Source: DATJPR01 sp963811705 (GTDB lineage Bacteria; Bacteroidota; Ignavibacteria; UBA10030; UBA6906). Taken from it: a DNA stretch of 64,000 bases. Position 1 is the stretch's first letter. Each line of letters starts with the position of its first letter. Made by a program: the position numbers and the translations under genes. The notes below the pieces were generated by a model. It had not been told where the DNA came from, did no database searches, and worked only from the letters and a program-made list of their open reading frames with translations. The DNA is taken from NCBI GenBank assembly GCA_963811705.1, contig CAWESL010000014.1, positions 28,793 through 92,792 on the forward strand, written 5' to 3'. Positions 8,205 through 17,593 of this stretch are shown one piece after another.

Positions 8205-9962
8205 ATGAAGTCCGACTTGCGGATTCTCCACCTTGAGGACAACCCCGTCGATGCGGAGTTGATCCGGTCGCTTCTCGACAAAGAAGGCATTCCAGCGGTT
8301 GTTCATCGCGTAGAGACCGAGGAGGCATTTCGTTCCGCACTGAACCCCGCGTCGCTTGACCTGATCCTATCCGACCTTTCCCTTCCGAGTTTCGACGGCT
8401 TGGCCGCGCTTGCGATTGCGCGGAAGGGTGTCCCGGACATCCCGTTCCTCTTCGTATCGGGAACGATGGGCGAAGATGCCGCGATCACCAGTCTGGTCAA
8501 CGGGGCGACGGATTATGTTCTCAAGGGCAAGTTGGACCGTCTGGCGCCGGCAGTCCGCCGTGCCATTGCTGAAGTCGAGGAGACGCAACGCCGGAAGCGC
8601 GCGGAGGAGGCGCTCCGGGAAAGCGAACTCTCGTTCCGCCTGCTCTTCATGAGCAACCCGCAACCGATGTGGGTCTATGAGCGGCGCTCCCTGCGATTTC
8701 TCGAAGTCAACGCTGCCGCGACGACGCAATACGGTTACACGCGCGATGAGTTTCTCCGGATGAAGATCAACGATATCCGTCCCCCCGAAGAAATTCCGCG
8801 GCTCATGGCCGACCTGGCGAAGTCCCGCGACGCCATTGATCGAACCAGGCACTGGCTGCATCGCTTGAAGGACGGGACGATCATTGAGGTGGATATTATC
8901 TCCCATCTCCTCGTGTTCGCGGGGAAAGAGGCGTCACTTGTGGTGGCCCAGAATGTCACAGAACAACTGAAAGCCCAGCGCGCCTCCGCATTGTTCAGGG
9001 CACTGATCGACAGCGCAACCGATTCGATCGAGGTCATGGACCCGAAGACCGGCCGGCTCCTCGATGTGAACCAGAGGGAATGTCAGGAGCTTGGTTACGA
9101 AAGGAAAGAGCTGTTGTCGATGACAGTGTTCGACATCTCGCCGACGGTCGAACCGACGGAGTTCTTCAAGGGCGAAAGCCGTTTCTCCCAGGCCAATCCC
9201 CGGGGGATGATCATCCAGGGGATGCATCGACGGAAGGATGGTTCCACGTTTCCCGTGGAAGTGAATCTCAATTACCTGGTGCTCGATCAACCGTACATTG
9301 TCGCCGTGTCGCGGGACATTACGGAGCGCGTGAAGAAGGAGGCGGAATTGCGGGCCTCGCTTTCCGAGAAGGACCTTCTCCTGAAAGAGATCCATCATCG
9401 GGTGAAAAACAATTTGCAGATTGTTTCCAGCCTGTTGAATCTTCAGGTTCCCAGGATTACGGACCCCGAAGCGAAAGCGGTCTTCAAGGAAAGCATGGCG
9501 CGGATCCGATCGATCGCGCTGGTCCACGATAAATTGTATCGTTCAGGAAATCTCGCCCACGTCGACATGCGGAACTTCCTGGCATCGCTGCTCGAGGAGT
9601 TGCTGAAGACGTACGGCCGGGAGGGAATAACGGGAACGGTCGAAGGCGAACCCATCGTCGTCGGGATCGACATCGCCATCCCGTGCGGTCTGATTGCGAA
9701 CGAATTGGTCGTCAATGCGCTTCTCCATGCGTTCTCCGGACGGCAACAGGGGAAGCTGGTTATTTCCTTTGACCGGGTGAACGAGACTTCGCTCTCAATG
9801 TTCGTTCAGGATGACGGTATCGGGGTCAAAGGAGGGGAAGCCGCACGGGGCTCGGAATCCTCCGGGCTGGGTCTGGTCATGACGCTCGTGGAACAAATCG
9901 GTGGCACCCTGCACATCGAGGAAGAGAACGGGATGCGGACGGTTGTGGCATTCCCCGGATGA
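8205..9962 (+). CDS. Receiver-PAS-PAS histidine kinase (HisKA_2 type)
   Basis: This is a 585-residue hybrid kinase with its receiver at the N-terminus (D57 in LILSDLSLP; FVSGTMGEDAAITSLVNGA near the switch region). Two PAS domains follow (about 150-265 and 268-385). The HisKA_2 dimerisation region carries the phosphoacceptor in EIHHRVKNNLQIVSSL (H397 or H398). The HATPase ends in a short GLGLVMTLVEQIGGTLHIEE. I start at ATG 8205, preceded by GGAAGGA; an upstream TTG at 8181 is less likely. HisKA_2 kinases often phosphorylate separate receivers. It sits 54 bases after the Rcp1-like gene, so the cluster can form a relay. There are no membrane segments. Confidence 0.9.
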   Translation: MKSDLRILHLEDNPVDAELIRSLLDKEGIPAVVHRVETEEAFRSALNPASLDLILSDLSLPSFDGLAALAIARKGVPDIPFLFVSGTMGEDAAITSLVNGATDYVLKGKLDRLAPAVRRAIAEVEETQRRKRAEEALRESELSFRLLFMSNPQPMWVYERRSLRFLEVNAAATTQYGYTRDEFLRMKINDIRPPEEIPRLMADLAKSRDAIDRTRHWLHRLKDGTIIEVDIISHLLVFAGKEASLVVAQNVTEQLKAQRASALFRALIDSATDSIEVMDPKTGRLLDVNQRECQELGYERKELLSMTVFDISPTVEPTEFFKGESRFSQANPRGMIIQGMHRRKDGSTFPVEVNLNYLVLDQPYIVAVSRDITERVKKEAELRASLSEKDLLLKEIHHRVKNNLQIVSSLLNLQVPRITDPEAKAVFKESMARIRSIALVHDKLYRSGNLAHVDMRNFLASLLEELLKTYGREGITGTVEGEPIVVGIDIAIPCGLIANELVVNALLHAFSGRQQGKLVISFDRVNETSLSMFVQDDGIGVKGGEAARGSESSGLGLVMTLVEQIGGTLHIEEENGMRTVVAFPG

Positions 9963-10022
9963 ACGATCGCGCCGGCCTGCAAGCAGCATCAAGCCGGAGA
10001 GGGTATTGCACAGGAGGGTAGT

Positions 10023-11351
10023 GTGAAGAACAGTCCCGTGTTGCGGATCCTTCACCTCGAAGACGATCTTCGGGACGGAGAGCTCGTCCGAACGCTCCTC
10101 GAAGGGGGAGGCATTTCCGCGGAATTGCTCCGGGTGGATTCGCGCGATGCGTTTCAAAGCGCGTTAACGCGCGACCGGTTCGATCTGATCATTTCGGATT
10201 TCACCCTTCCGGCCTTCGACGGCAAATCAGCGCTTGCCATGGCCAGAGAGCTCGCGCCGGACACCCCCTTTATCTTCGTTTCCGGAACCATGGGCGAGGA
10301 TGCGGCGATTACCAGCCTCAGGAACGGGGCGACCGATTATGTGCTCAAACACCGGATCGATCGATTTGTGCCGGCTGTCCGAAGGACCTTGAAAGAAATG
10401 GAGGAACGAAAGAACCGGAAGAATGCTGAAGAGCAGCTTCGCGAAAGCGAACAGATGTTCCGGCTCATCGCAGAAAATGCGACGGATCTCATCGTGGTCC
10501 TGGACCTGGATGGTCGCAGAGTCTATAATAGCCCGTCCTACAAATCCATTCTGGGAGATCCCGTCGACCTCCGGGGAACGGATTCCTTTCGCGAAATTCA
10601 CCCGGAAGACCGTGAACGGATCCGGGAGGTGTTCCGCCGGACGGTGGAAACGGGGATCGGGGAACGGGCGGAGTTTCGCTTCATCGGCAAGGGGGGCAAG
10701 ATACGGGCGATTGAATCGCAGGGGAGTCTTGTCCGGGATGAAGCCGGGAGACCGGAAAAAGTGGTCGTCGTGTCGCGCGACGTGACGGAGCGGAAGAAGC
10801 TCGAGGACGAACTCCGGCAGTCCCAGAAGATGGAAAGCCTCGGGACCCTCGCGGCGGGGATCGCACACGATTTCAACAACATCCTCGGGATCATCATGGG
10901 ACACTTCAGTCTCCTGAAGAAGAAGATCGGGGATCAACCGGACATTGTCCAGAACAGCGAGGCGATCTTCACGGCCGTCGATCGCGGGGCCGCTCTCGTG
11001 CGGCAGATCATGACGTACGCGCGGAACACGGAGGCGGCCTTCGAACCCATGGTGATCGACGAGGTCATCCGGGAACTCCTGGCAATGTTCACGGGGACGA
11101 TTCCGAAGACCATTGCCTTCGATGTCGAATTGGAAAGCCCGCCGACGTTGATCCTCGGCGATCGAACGCAGCTCCATCAGGCGTTGCTCAACCTCTGCGT
11201 CAACGCACGTGACGCGATGCCGGCCGGCGGGCGAATCACGCATTTCGTCACAACGGGTATCGGCGGAAATGGCCGGCCGAAGCGAATCGCCCGGCGGACA
11301 GCAAGAGTACCTTTGCGTCCGCGTGGCCGATACCGGCTCCGGCATCGATGA
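10023..11351 (+). CDS. Receiver-PAS histidine kinase, N-terminal part of a frameshifted gene
   Basis: The GTG start at 10023 follows CAGGAGGG. The product opens with a receiver (D59 in LIISDFTLP) very like that of the preceding gene, then one PAS (about 140-255), then HisKA with H282 in LAAGIAHDFNNIL. The catalytic domain starts normally (LLNLCVNARDAMPAGG) but then runs into unrelated sequence (THFVTTGIGGNG...) and stops at 11351. The missing G boxes continue in the next frame from about 11243. Deleting one C near 11242 restores GGRITISSQRVSAEM and joins both parts into one protein of about 650 residues. It is either a real mutation or an assembly error. Confidence 0.75.
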   Translation: MKNSPVLRILHLEDDLRDGELVRTLLEGGGISAELLRVDSRDAFQSALTRDRFDLIISDFTLPAFDGKSALAMARELAPDTPFIFVSGTMGEDAAITSLRNGATDYVLKHRIDRFVPAVRRTLKEMEERKNRKNAEEQLRESEQMFRLIAENATDLIVVLDLDGRRVYNSPSYKSILGDPVDLRGTDSFREIHPEDRERIREVFRRTVETGIGERAEFRFIGKGGKIRAIESQGSLVRDEAGRPEKVVVVSRDVTERKKLEDELRQSQKMESLGTLAAGIAHDFNNILGIIMGHFSLLKKKIGDQPDIVQNSEAIFTAVDRGAALVRQIMTYARNTEAAFEPMVIDEVIRELLAMFTGTIPKTIAFDVELESPPTLILGDRTQLHQALLNLCVNARDAMPAGGRITHFVTTGIGGNGRPKRIARRTARVPLRPRGRYRLRHR

Positions 11352-11967
11352 GGTCACCCGTTCCCGGATCTTTGAACCTTTCTTTACCACCAAGGGGAGG
11401 GACAAAGGAACCGGTCTTGGTCTCTCCGTCGTCTACGGCATCGTGAAGGCCCACCGCGGGTTCATCGACGTGCAGAGCCAGATCGGCATCGGCACGACGT
11501 TTCTTATCTACCTCCCGCTGCCGGATTCGGGGCCTGCGGCGAACGACACCGGGAAAGCGCGACACGCCTCCGGCACGGACACGCCAACGATCCTTCTGAT
11601 CGAGGACGAGGACTCGATGAGAGAATTGCTGGAAGAGATCTTCGGAGAAGCGGGCTATCACGTCCTCTCTGCAAGCAATGGCGTTGATGCAATCCGCATG
11701 TTCCAGGCACACTCGACCGACATCGCTGCGGTGGTATCGGATTTCGGGCTGCCCGGTCTCGACGGCATGTCCTTGTTCATGAAACTGCGGCAGATTAACC
11801 GGAACGTCCGGGTCGTCTTTACGAGCGGATACATTGACTCGGACCAGTCGCATGAACTATTTGCGCTCGGCGTGGCCGAGATCATTCCCAAACCCTTTGA
11901 CCCCAATAAGGTGGTGCAGAAAGTCGATGAACTGCTGCAGAGAGGAAAACCGAATGGCGGGGAGTGA
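11209..11967 (+). CDS. C-terminal part of the frameshifted kinase: ATPase end plus receiver
   Basis: Homologous sequence starts around 11243, not at the ATG at 11209. It supplies the missing ATPase motifs (ADTGSGID, FEPFFTTKGRDKGTGLGL) and then a complete C-terminal receiver (IEDEDSMRE acidic pocket, phosphoacceptor in VVSDFGLPGLDG, PKPFDPNK switch lysine). With the 10023 fragment this makes a receiver-PAS-kinase-receiver hybrid. The ATG at 11209 lies inside the upstream frame and has no ribosome site, so independent translation is unlikely unless slippage or reinitiation occurs. The reading frame is otherwise clean, suggesting a recent lesion or a sequencing error. Confidence 0.7.
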   Translation: MTRCRPAGESRISSQRVSAEMAGRSESPGGQQEYLCVRVADTGSGIDEVTRSRIFEPFFTTKGRDKGTGLGLSVVYGIVKAHRGFIDVQSQIGIGTTFLIYLPLPDSGPAANDTGKARHASGTDTPTILLIEDEDSMRELLEEIFGEAGYHVLSASNGVDAIRMFQAHSTDIAAVVSDFGLPGLDGMSLFMKLRQINRNVRVVFTSGYIDSDQSHELFALGVAEIIPKPFDPNKVVQKVDELLQRGKPNGGE

Positions 11968-12573
11968 AATCCTCGCCGGACGAATCCGCGAGATGTTCGC
12001 CCGCGTCCCCGGAGTCAACAAGAGAAAATGTCCAGTGGCGTGACGTTCATGGTTCACACCAGGATGTGCGTGAGTGTCCGAGGCCATGACATCATGCGCA
12101 GGATTGATCCGGCACTTCATGGCACCGCAGTCGCGCGCGAAGGATGCAAAACGATGGCGATGCATGGTCGTGCATGATCCGCCTGCGTGGGGATTTCGAT
12201 TGTTCATTGTGAATTGGCTCACATTTCTGGTCATGTGGACAGAGATCGCCCAATACGGATATCGTCGTCCCCTTTTATTCCTTCCGATCCCTGCACTTCT
12301 GTCCCTCCGTTGTGAAGAATTTTCTGAGAAGATGGAGTCAGGAATACAAATTCACCCATCTGTGGGATTACCCATCACCCCAGATTTGTGAATTCCATTA
12401 CTCCGATCCCGATTCTTCTTTAAGGATCGCGATGAGAGTTCTCAAATCCCCCTTAGCTCGCTCCTGCCGTCAAGTCCTCATCGAAGTGTAGATATTCCCA
12501 TCACACAATGGCATTCCTTTTGGTCATCTGAAGAGACCAACGATTCCATCAACACTAAACCAGCGGGGTCCAG
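11968..12573. other. Intergenic region of about 600 bases, no gene supported
   Basis: The frame at 12074-12391 has no ribosome site and a composition unlike neighbouring proteins, so I do not call it. An imperfect pair ACAAATTCACCC / ATTTGTGAATTC lies around 12350-12395. No clear promoter or terminator is visible. Confidence 0.45.
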
Positions 12574-13023
12574 ATGAAGCGTTTGCTCACAGTGATGTTG
12601 TCGATGGCGTTTCTCGCGTCGATGTTATCCGCTCAGGAAAAGCACGGGAAGGCCGATGCCGAGGCAATGGTGAAGAAAGCCGTCTCGTACCTCAAGGCCA
12701 ACGGCAAGGAGAAGGCGTTTGCCGAGTTCTGCAACCAGAAGGGGAAGTTTGTCGACGGCGACCTGTACATCTTCGTCTATGACATGAACGGTCAGTGCCT
12801 GGCCCACGGGGGGAACCCGAAAATGGTCGGCAAAGATCTGATTGAACTGAAAGATGCCGACGGCAAAGCGTTTGTCAAAGAGCGCATTGAGCTGGCGCAG
12901 CAGAAGGGGAGCGCCTGGCAAAACTACAAATGGACCAATCCGGTCAGCAAGCGCATTGAAGAAAAGACGGCGTTCATCGAGAAGGTGGATGACTGTATCA
13001 TCGGATGCGGCGCATACAAATGA
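12574..13023 (+). CDS. Secreted single-Cache domain protein
   Basis: This 149-residue protein is a signal peptide (residues 1-20, ending MLSAQ) plus one small-molecule-binding Cache domain of the sCache_2 type, seen in DLYIFVYDMNGQCLAHGGNP, the VGKDLIELKDADGKAFVKE helix and TAFIEKVDDCIIGCGAYK. Such domains are normally the sensory part of chemoreceptors or kinases; here the domain is free in the periplasm. GGGG precedes the ATG. A porin and a large chemoreceptor follow at short spacing on the same strand, so it may be a periplasmic binding protein handing a ligand to that receptor. That role is inference. Confidence 0.85.
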   Translation: MKRLLTVMLSMAFLASMLSAQEKHGKADAEAMVKKAVSYLKANGKEKAFAEFCNQKGKFVDGDLYIFVYDMNGQCLAHGGNPKMVGKDLIELKDADGKAFVKERIELAQQKGSAWQNYKWTNPVSKRIEEKTAFIEKVDDCIIGCGAYK

Positions 13024-13069
13024 GGGTCGTTCACCATCTCACGTTGCTCTACAGGAGGAGGACAGCGGT

Positions 13070-14500
13070 ATGAAGCACTTCGTCGTATTTGTCGTCGCCT
13101 CAGCGATCGGCTTGCAGCTCAGCCAGGCGCAGGAAGCGAAACCCAAAGCCGAACAAATCGCAGTGGCTTCGAACGCACTCGCGGTCGGAGATTCCGCAGC
13201 ACCGATGCCTTCGACCGCGCCGGATGGCGCGAAGCGCGAGGGGACACAGCAGGGACAGGCAATGCAATCGCCGATTTCTCTTCCTGACCGGTCGGTTCTC
13301 CGGATTTCGTTCCAGGAGCGGTTCCGCATTGAATCAACGGACAACGCAACCACGCTGTCCTCCGCCGCAAACGGCGGGAGTTCCTATTCCCGGTATCGGA
13401 GTCTGCTGCAGTTCCAGTATCTCCCAATGGAAGAGCTGCAGGCGACGGTCAGGTTCGGGAACGAATTCCGGTACTATTTTGCGCCGACGAACAAAGGGTT
13501 CAGCAGCAATGAGATCTTCATCGACCAACTGTTCGCCAAGTGGAACATGAAGTCGTTGTTCCCGGCAACGCTCACGTTCGGGCGGCAGGAGATGGCCTTC
13601 GGCGAGGGCTTCCTTGTCTCCGATGGCACACCGCTTGACGGTACCCGGACGATGTACTTTGATGCCGCCCGGGTGGATGTCACCGTCGCTCCGCAAAACG
13701 TCGTCAGTGCATTTGCGATGTTTGTACCGCGGATGGATCGCGTGCTTCCGATCGTCCACGATCAGATGCAGGTCCTGGCAGACGGTGGTGAGGGAGGCGC
13801 GGGTGCCTACTATGCGGGCGACTTCGGGTCAACGTCTCTTCAGGCGTACGCTCTTCACAAAGAGAACTATACGAGCCTGGACCGGCCGGTCCGCTCGCAC
13901 ATGAATGCTCTTGGCGGTCGAGTGAGACTGGATCTGTTCCCGGGTCTGCGATTCACCGGAGAGGGCGCGTACGAGTTTGGGGTCTATGGAAATGAGAAGT
14001 CGACCGGTGTCGGCGGCTATTCGTACGTGGACTACAGGACCGGCGCGAAAGGCTTCGTGCCTTCCATGGTGACGTTCACTGCCGTGTATCTGAGCGGAGA
14101 CAAGCCCGGAACCACGACACGCGAAGGATGGGACCCCCTGTGGGGACGTTCGCCGAAATGGAACAACCTCTATTACTATTCCTTCACGAAAGAGGCCGGC
14201 GTTGGCTTCTGGACCAATTACTTTTCGGTCGGACCCAGCGTCACCTTTGGATTTTCGAAAGACGTGAGTGGCGTGTTCGGCTTCTATCATCTCTCCGCTC
14301 CGGTCGCGCCCGTCACGGCCAAATTCCCCGGAGGGACAGGGAAGGACCGCGGGAATCTCTTCACGAGCCGCATCAACTACACCCTGAATGAAACGTTCAG
14401 CGGCCACTTCATTTGGGAACGGCTGCAGCCCGGAAGCTTCTATTTCAAGGATGCAAGCGTTTCCACCTGGATGAGAATCGAGCTCCAGGCGAGCATTTAA
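13070..14500 (+). CDS. Alginate-export-family outer-membrane beta-barrel
   Basis: This is a 476-residue outer-membrane protein. A signal peptide (1-20, LQLSQAQ) and a low-complexity linker are followed from about residue 75 by a barrel of alternating strands. It starts RISFQERFRIES and includes FGRQEMAFGEGFLVSDGTP, the hallmark of the alginate_exp (AlgE-like) barrel family. It ends with an aromatic strand in which W and F residues alternate. AGGAGGAG precedes ATG 13070; the upstream open frame to 12854 only shadows the Cache gene. Family members export or import anionic polysaccharides or act as general porins. The substrate here is unknown. It lies between the Cache protein and the chemoreceptor. 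Confidence 0.82.
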   Translation: MKHFVVFVVASAIGLQLSQAQEAKPKAEQIAVASNALAVGDSAAPMPSTAPDGAKREGTQQGQAMQSPISLPDRSVLRISFQERFRIESTDNATTLSSAANGGSSYSRYRSLLQFQYLPMEELQATVRFGNEFRYYFAPTNKGFSSNEIFIDQLFAKWNMKSLFPATLTFGRQEMAFGEGFLVSDGTPLDGTRTMYFDAARVDVTVAPQNVVSAFAMFVPRMDRVLPIVHDQMQVLADGGEGGAGAYYAGDFGSTSLQAYALHKENYTSLDRPVRSHMNALGGRVRLDLFPGLRFTGEGAYEFGVYGNEKSTGVGGYSYVDYRTGAKGFVPSMVTFTAVYLSGDKPGTTTREGWDPLWGRSPKWNNLYYYSFTKEAGVGFWTNYFSVGPSVTFGFSKDVSGVFGFYHLSAPVAPVTAKFPGGTGKDRGNLFTSRINYTLNETFSGHFIWERLQPGSFYFKDASVSTWMRIELQASI

Positions 14501-14539
14501 GCAGGCTCTCACAGGACGTTTGGCAAAAAGGACTTTCTC

Positions 14540-17500
14540 ATGAAGACGTTTATACAAAACCTGCGCCTCGCACGGAAGATGATCATCGCCCCCGGAGTGA
14601 TGATGGTGTTCCTGATCCTTTTCGCAGTGGGCAGCTATGTCGGATTGCGAAAACAGCAGGACGCGCTGGAGTTCTTCGTCAATGACGAGCTCCGGTCATC
14701 CGTGATGATCGATCGGGCTTCGCAGGACATCGCGGAAGCGCAGGGTAACATCTACAAGATGATCACGTGGGGTCAGGCCGGCTTCGATCAGGCGAAGGTC
14801 GAAGCCGTGGGGAAAGTCCAGTTTGCAAACATCGATTCGGCGATCATTCTCTTGAAGGTCCTCGCAGATTCAACCGTCGAGCCGCTCTTGAAAGAGAAGT
14901 ACACCGTCGCCGTGGAGAACGCCGAGAAGTACAGGAAGACCATCGCGACGGTGGTCGACCTTGGCAGCGTTGATTTGAATTCGGCAACGATGGCCATGGT
15001 GACCGCTGAGGAGCGCTTTGATGTCCTCTCGGCGAAGCTGAAGGAGGCGCGGGATATTGAAGCCGCCACCAGTCGCGACGCCTATGCCGCTGCGACCGCG
15101 GGATACCACGAAGCGCTCTGGATGTTTCTAATCATCCTGGCCCTTGCCCTCTCGTTGTCCGCAGCGATAACCTTCTGGATCACAAAAATCATCAACGACC
15201 CGCTCCAGGCGGTGAACCGCATCCTCGGGCGGGTTGCTGATGGCAACGTCGCACTGAAAGACAACGCGCAGCGGATCGCGGACGGCGACGCGTCCGCAGT
15301 GTTCACGCTTGAGCCGGAGGAAGTCGCGATCCATCAGAACGATGAAGTCGGCCTTCTGGCGGAGTCGACGCGCAAAATCGTGGCCTCTCAGGGCGAGCTG
15401 GCAGATGCGTTCAAGAGGGTCGCCCAGACCCTCGACGCCCTGATGAAGGAAACGTCGTTGCTTGCCGCTTCGGCCGTCAACGGGGAACTGGCTGCACGCG
15501 GGGAAGAGCAGAAGTTCAAGGGCGGGTACCGGGCGATCGTCAAAGGCGTGAACGACACGCTGGATGCGGTCATCGGGCCCCTGAACGTGGCAGCCCAGTA
15601 CGTCGACGCGATCAGCAAAGGGAACATCCCGGAGAAGATCGTGCAGGAGTATAAGGGCGATTTCAACACGATCAAGACCAACCTGAACCTGTGCATCGAC
15701 GCCGTCAACGCGCTCGTGCAGGACGCCCAGATGCTCGCGGGAGCCGCCATTGCCGGGGACTTCGAACGGCGTGCCGACGATGCGAAACACCGGGGCGACT
15801 TCGCCAAGGTCGTTACCGGAGTGAACAGAACGCTCGACGTTGTTGTCGACAAAGTGTTCTGGTACGAAGCGCTGCTGGATAATATCCCGTGGCCGATATC
15901 CGTAACGGACATGGACATGAACTGGACGTTCGTGAACCGGACGGTGGAGCAATTCCTGAACATCAAGAGGAAAGATGTCCTCGGTCATCAGTGCAGCGAA
16001 TGGAAGGCGGGCATCTGCAAGACCGAGAATTGCGGGATCGCGGGTCTCCGCCGGAACATCCTGCAGACCAAATTCGCGCAACAGGGAATGGACTTCCAGG
16101 TCGACACGAGTTACATCCTGAACCGCAAGGGCGAGAAGGTCGGCCATATCGAAGTGGTGCAGGACATCACGTCGCGCGAACGCGCCACGCAATACCAGGC
16201 CCGCGAAGTCGAGCGGCTGGAATCGAATCTGAGGAAGCTGGCAACCGGAGATCTCTCCCTCGACTTGGCGCTCGGGGAGGCGGATCAGTACACGAAGACG
16301 GTGCGCTCCGATTTCGAGCGCATTGCCGGGAGCCTTGCCGAGGTGAAGCGGGCGGTTGGGTCGCTGATCGACGATGCCGTGATGCTCTCCCGTTCGGCCG
16401 TGGAAGGAAAGCTCTCGACGCGTGCCGACATGGCGAAGCACCAGGGCGATTATCGGAAGATCATTTCCGGGGTCAATGAAACGCTGGACGCGATCATTAA
16501 ACCGATCCAGGACAGCGCGGCGGTCCTTCAAGACATGGCCAGGGGAAACCTCGCCGTGCGCCTGCAGGCCGAGTATCAGGGGGATCACCGGCTCATCAAA
16601 GATGCCATCAATCAGGTCGGCGCATCGCTGGACAATGCGCTTCGCGAAGTCTGGGAAGCGGTGAGCGCGACCGCGAGTGCGTCGAACCAGATCAGCGCGA
16701 GCACGGAGGAAATGGCTGCGGGGGCCCAGGAGCAAACCAGCCAGGCATCGCAGGTCGCCAGCGCCGTCGAAGAGATGACAAAGACCATCCTGGAAAACTC
16801 GCAGAACGCCTCCGCGACGGCGAATGTCGCGAAACAGGCGAAAACCAGCGCCGAATCGGGCGGAGCGATCGTCAGCGAAACCGTCTCGGGGATGCGGCGC
16901 ATCGCCGCCGTCGTCGAGCAGTCCGCACTGACCGTCAAGGAGCTCGGGAAATCATCCGACCAGATCGGAGAGATTGTGACGGTCATCGACGACATCGCAG
17001 ACCAGACGAACCTGCTTGCCCTGAACGCCGCCATCGAGGCGGCGCGCGCGGGAGACCAGGGAAGAGGGTTCGCCGTCGTCGCGGACGAAGTCCGGAAACT
17101 CGCGGAACGGACGACCAAGGCGACGAAGGAAATCGCCGAGATGATTCGGAAGATCCAGACCGACACCCAGGGTGCGGTCAAGTCGATGGAGGAGGGGACG
17201 AAACAGGTCGACGCCGGGATTCATCTCGCGGACCAGGCCGGGACCTCGCTCCAGGAAATCGTCCATGTCAGTCAACGGGTCACCGACATGGTCATGCAAA
17301 TCGCCGTGGCGAGCGAACAGCAGTCGTCCGCCTCCGAGCAGATATCGAAAAACGTCGAAGCGATCTCCAGCGTGACGAACCAGACGGCGGGTGGGACGCA
17401 GCAGATTGCGCGCGCCGCCAACGATCTGAATGCGTTGACGGAGAACCTGCAACGGCTGATCGGGAGATTCCAGTTGTCCGGTGAACACGGGGCGGCGCAG

Positions 17501-17566
17501 GACGCCGGGAAGGAAGGCCGGAGTTCGATCGCCGTACGCGCCAATGGAAAACTCGTGCGGCATTGA
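14540..17566 (+). CDS. Methyl-accepting chemotaxis protein with internal PAS and repeated HAMP-like units
   Basis: This is a 1008-residue chemoreceptor. TM1 is about 14-36, a helical 4HB-like periplasmic domain follows, and TM2 is about 193-215 with HAMP after it. Several HAMP-like repeats (each with GVN(D/R/E)TLD) flank a PAS domain at about 441-545. The PAS carries three closely spaced cysteines, C485, C493 and C498 (CSEWKAGICKTENCGI). The signalling hairpin core is ADQTNLLALNAAIEAARAGD, about residues 819-838, followed by RGFAVVADEVRKLAERT. There is no NWETF-type tether; the protein ends AVRANGKLVRH. AAAGGA precedes the start. No che genes are present in the window. It is co-directional with the Cache protein and porin. 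Confidence 0.93.
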   Translation: MKTFIQNLRLARKMIIAPGVMMVFLILFAVGSYVGLRKQQDALEFFVNDELRSSVMIDRASQDIAEAQGNIYKMITWGQAGFDQAKVEAVGKVQFANIDSAIILLKVLADSTVEPLLKEKYTVAVENAEKYRKTIATVVDLGSVDLNSATMAMVTAEERFDVLSAKLKEARDIEAATSRDAYAAATAGYHEALWMFLIILALALSLSAAITFWITKIINDPLQAVNRILGRVADGNVALKDNAQRIADGDASAVFTLEPEEVAIHQNDEVGLLAESTRKIVASQGELADAFKRVAQTLDALMKETSLLAASAVNGELAARGEEQKFKGGYRAIVKGVNDTLDAVIGPLNVAAQYVDAISKGNIPEKIVQEYKGDFNTIKTNLNLCIDAVNALVQDAQMLAGAAIAGDFERRADDAKHRGDFAKVVTGVNRTLDVVVDKVFWYEALLDNIPWPISVTDMDMNWTFVNRTVEQFLNIKRKDVLGHQCSEWKAGICKTENCGIAGLRRNILQTKFAQQGMDFQVDTSYILNRKGEKVGHIEVVQDITSRERATQYQAREVERLESNLRKLATGDLSLDLALGEADQYTKTVRSDFERIAGSLAEVKRAVGSLIDDAVMLSRSAVEGKLSTRADMAKHQGDYRKIISGVNETLDAIIKPIQDSAAVLQDMARGNLAVRLQAEYQGDHRLIKDAINQVGASLDNALREVWEAVSATASASNQISASTEEMAAGAQEQTSQASQVASAVEEMTKTILENSQNASATANVAKQAKTSAESGGAIVSETVSGMRRIAAVVEQSALTVKELGKSSDQIGEIVTVIDDIADQTNLLALNAAIEAARAGDQGRGFAVVADEVRKLAERTTKATKEIAEMIRKIQTDTQGAVKSMEEGTKQVDAGIHLADQAGTSLQEIVHVSQRVTDMVMQIAVASEQQSSASEQISKNVEAISSVTNQTAGGTQQIARAANDLNALTENLQRLIGRFQLSGEHGAAQDAGKEGRSSIAVRANGKLVRH

Positions 17567-17593
17567 GGAATGAGCTTTGTCGGGTCGTGAAGA

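Noticed and set aside
10227..11405. 392-codon minus-strand frame opposite the third kinase
   Set aside because: It mirrors the kinase coding sequence; no protein family features.
12074..12391. 105-codon frame in the gap before the Cache protein
   Set aside because: No ribosome site, odd composition and no similarity to any family I know.
15128..16735. 535-codon minus-strand frame opposite the first chemoreceptor
   Set aside because: It is an antisense shadow of a GC-rich coding gene with full family motifs on the plus strand; the product is low-complexity and Arg/His/Asp-rich.
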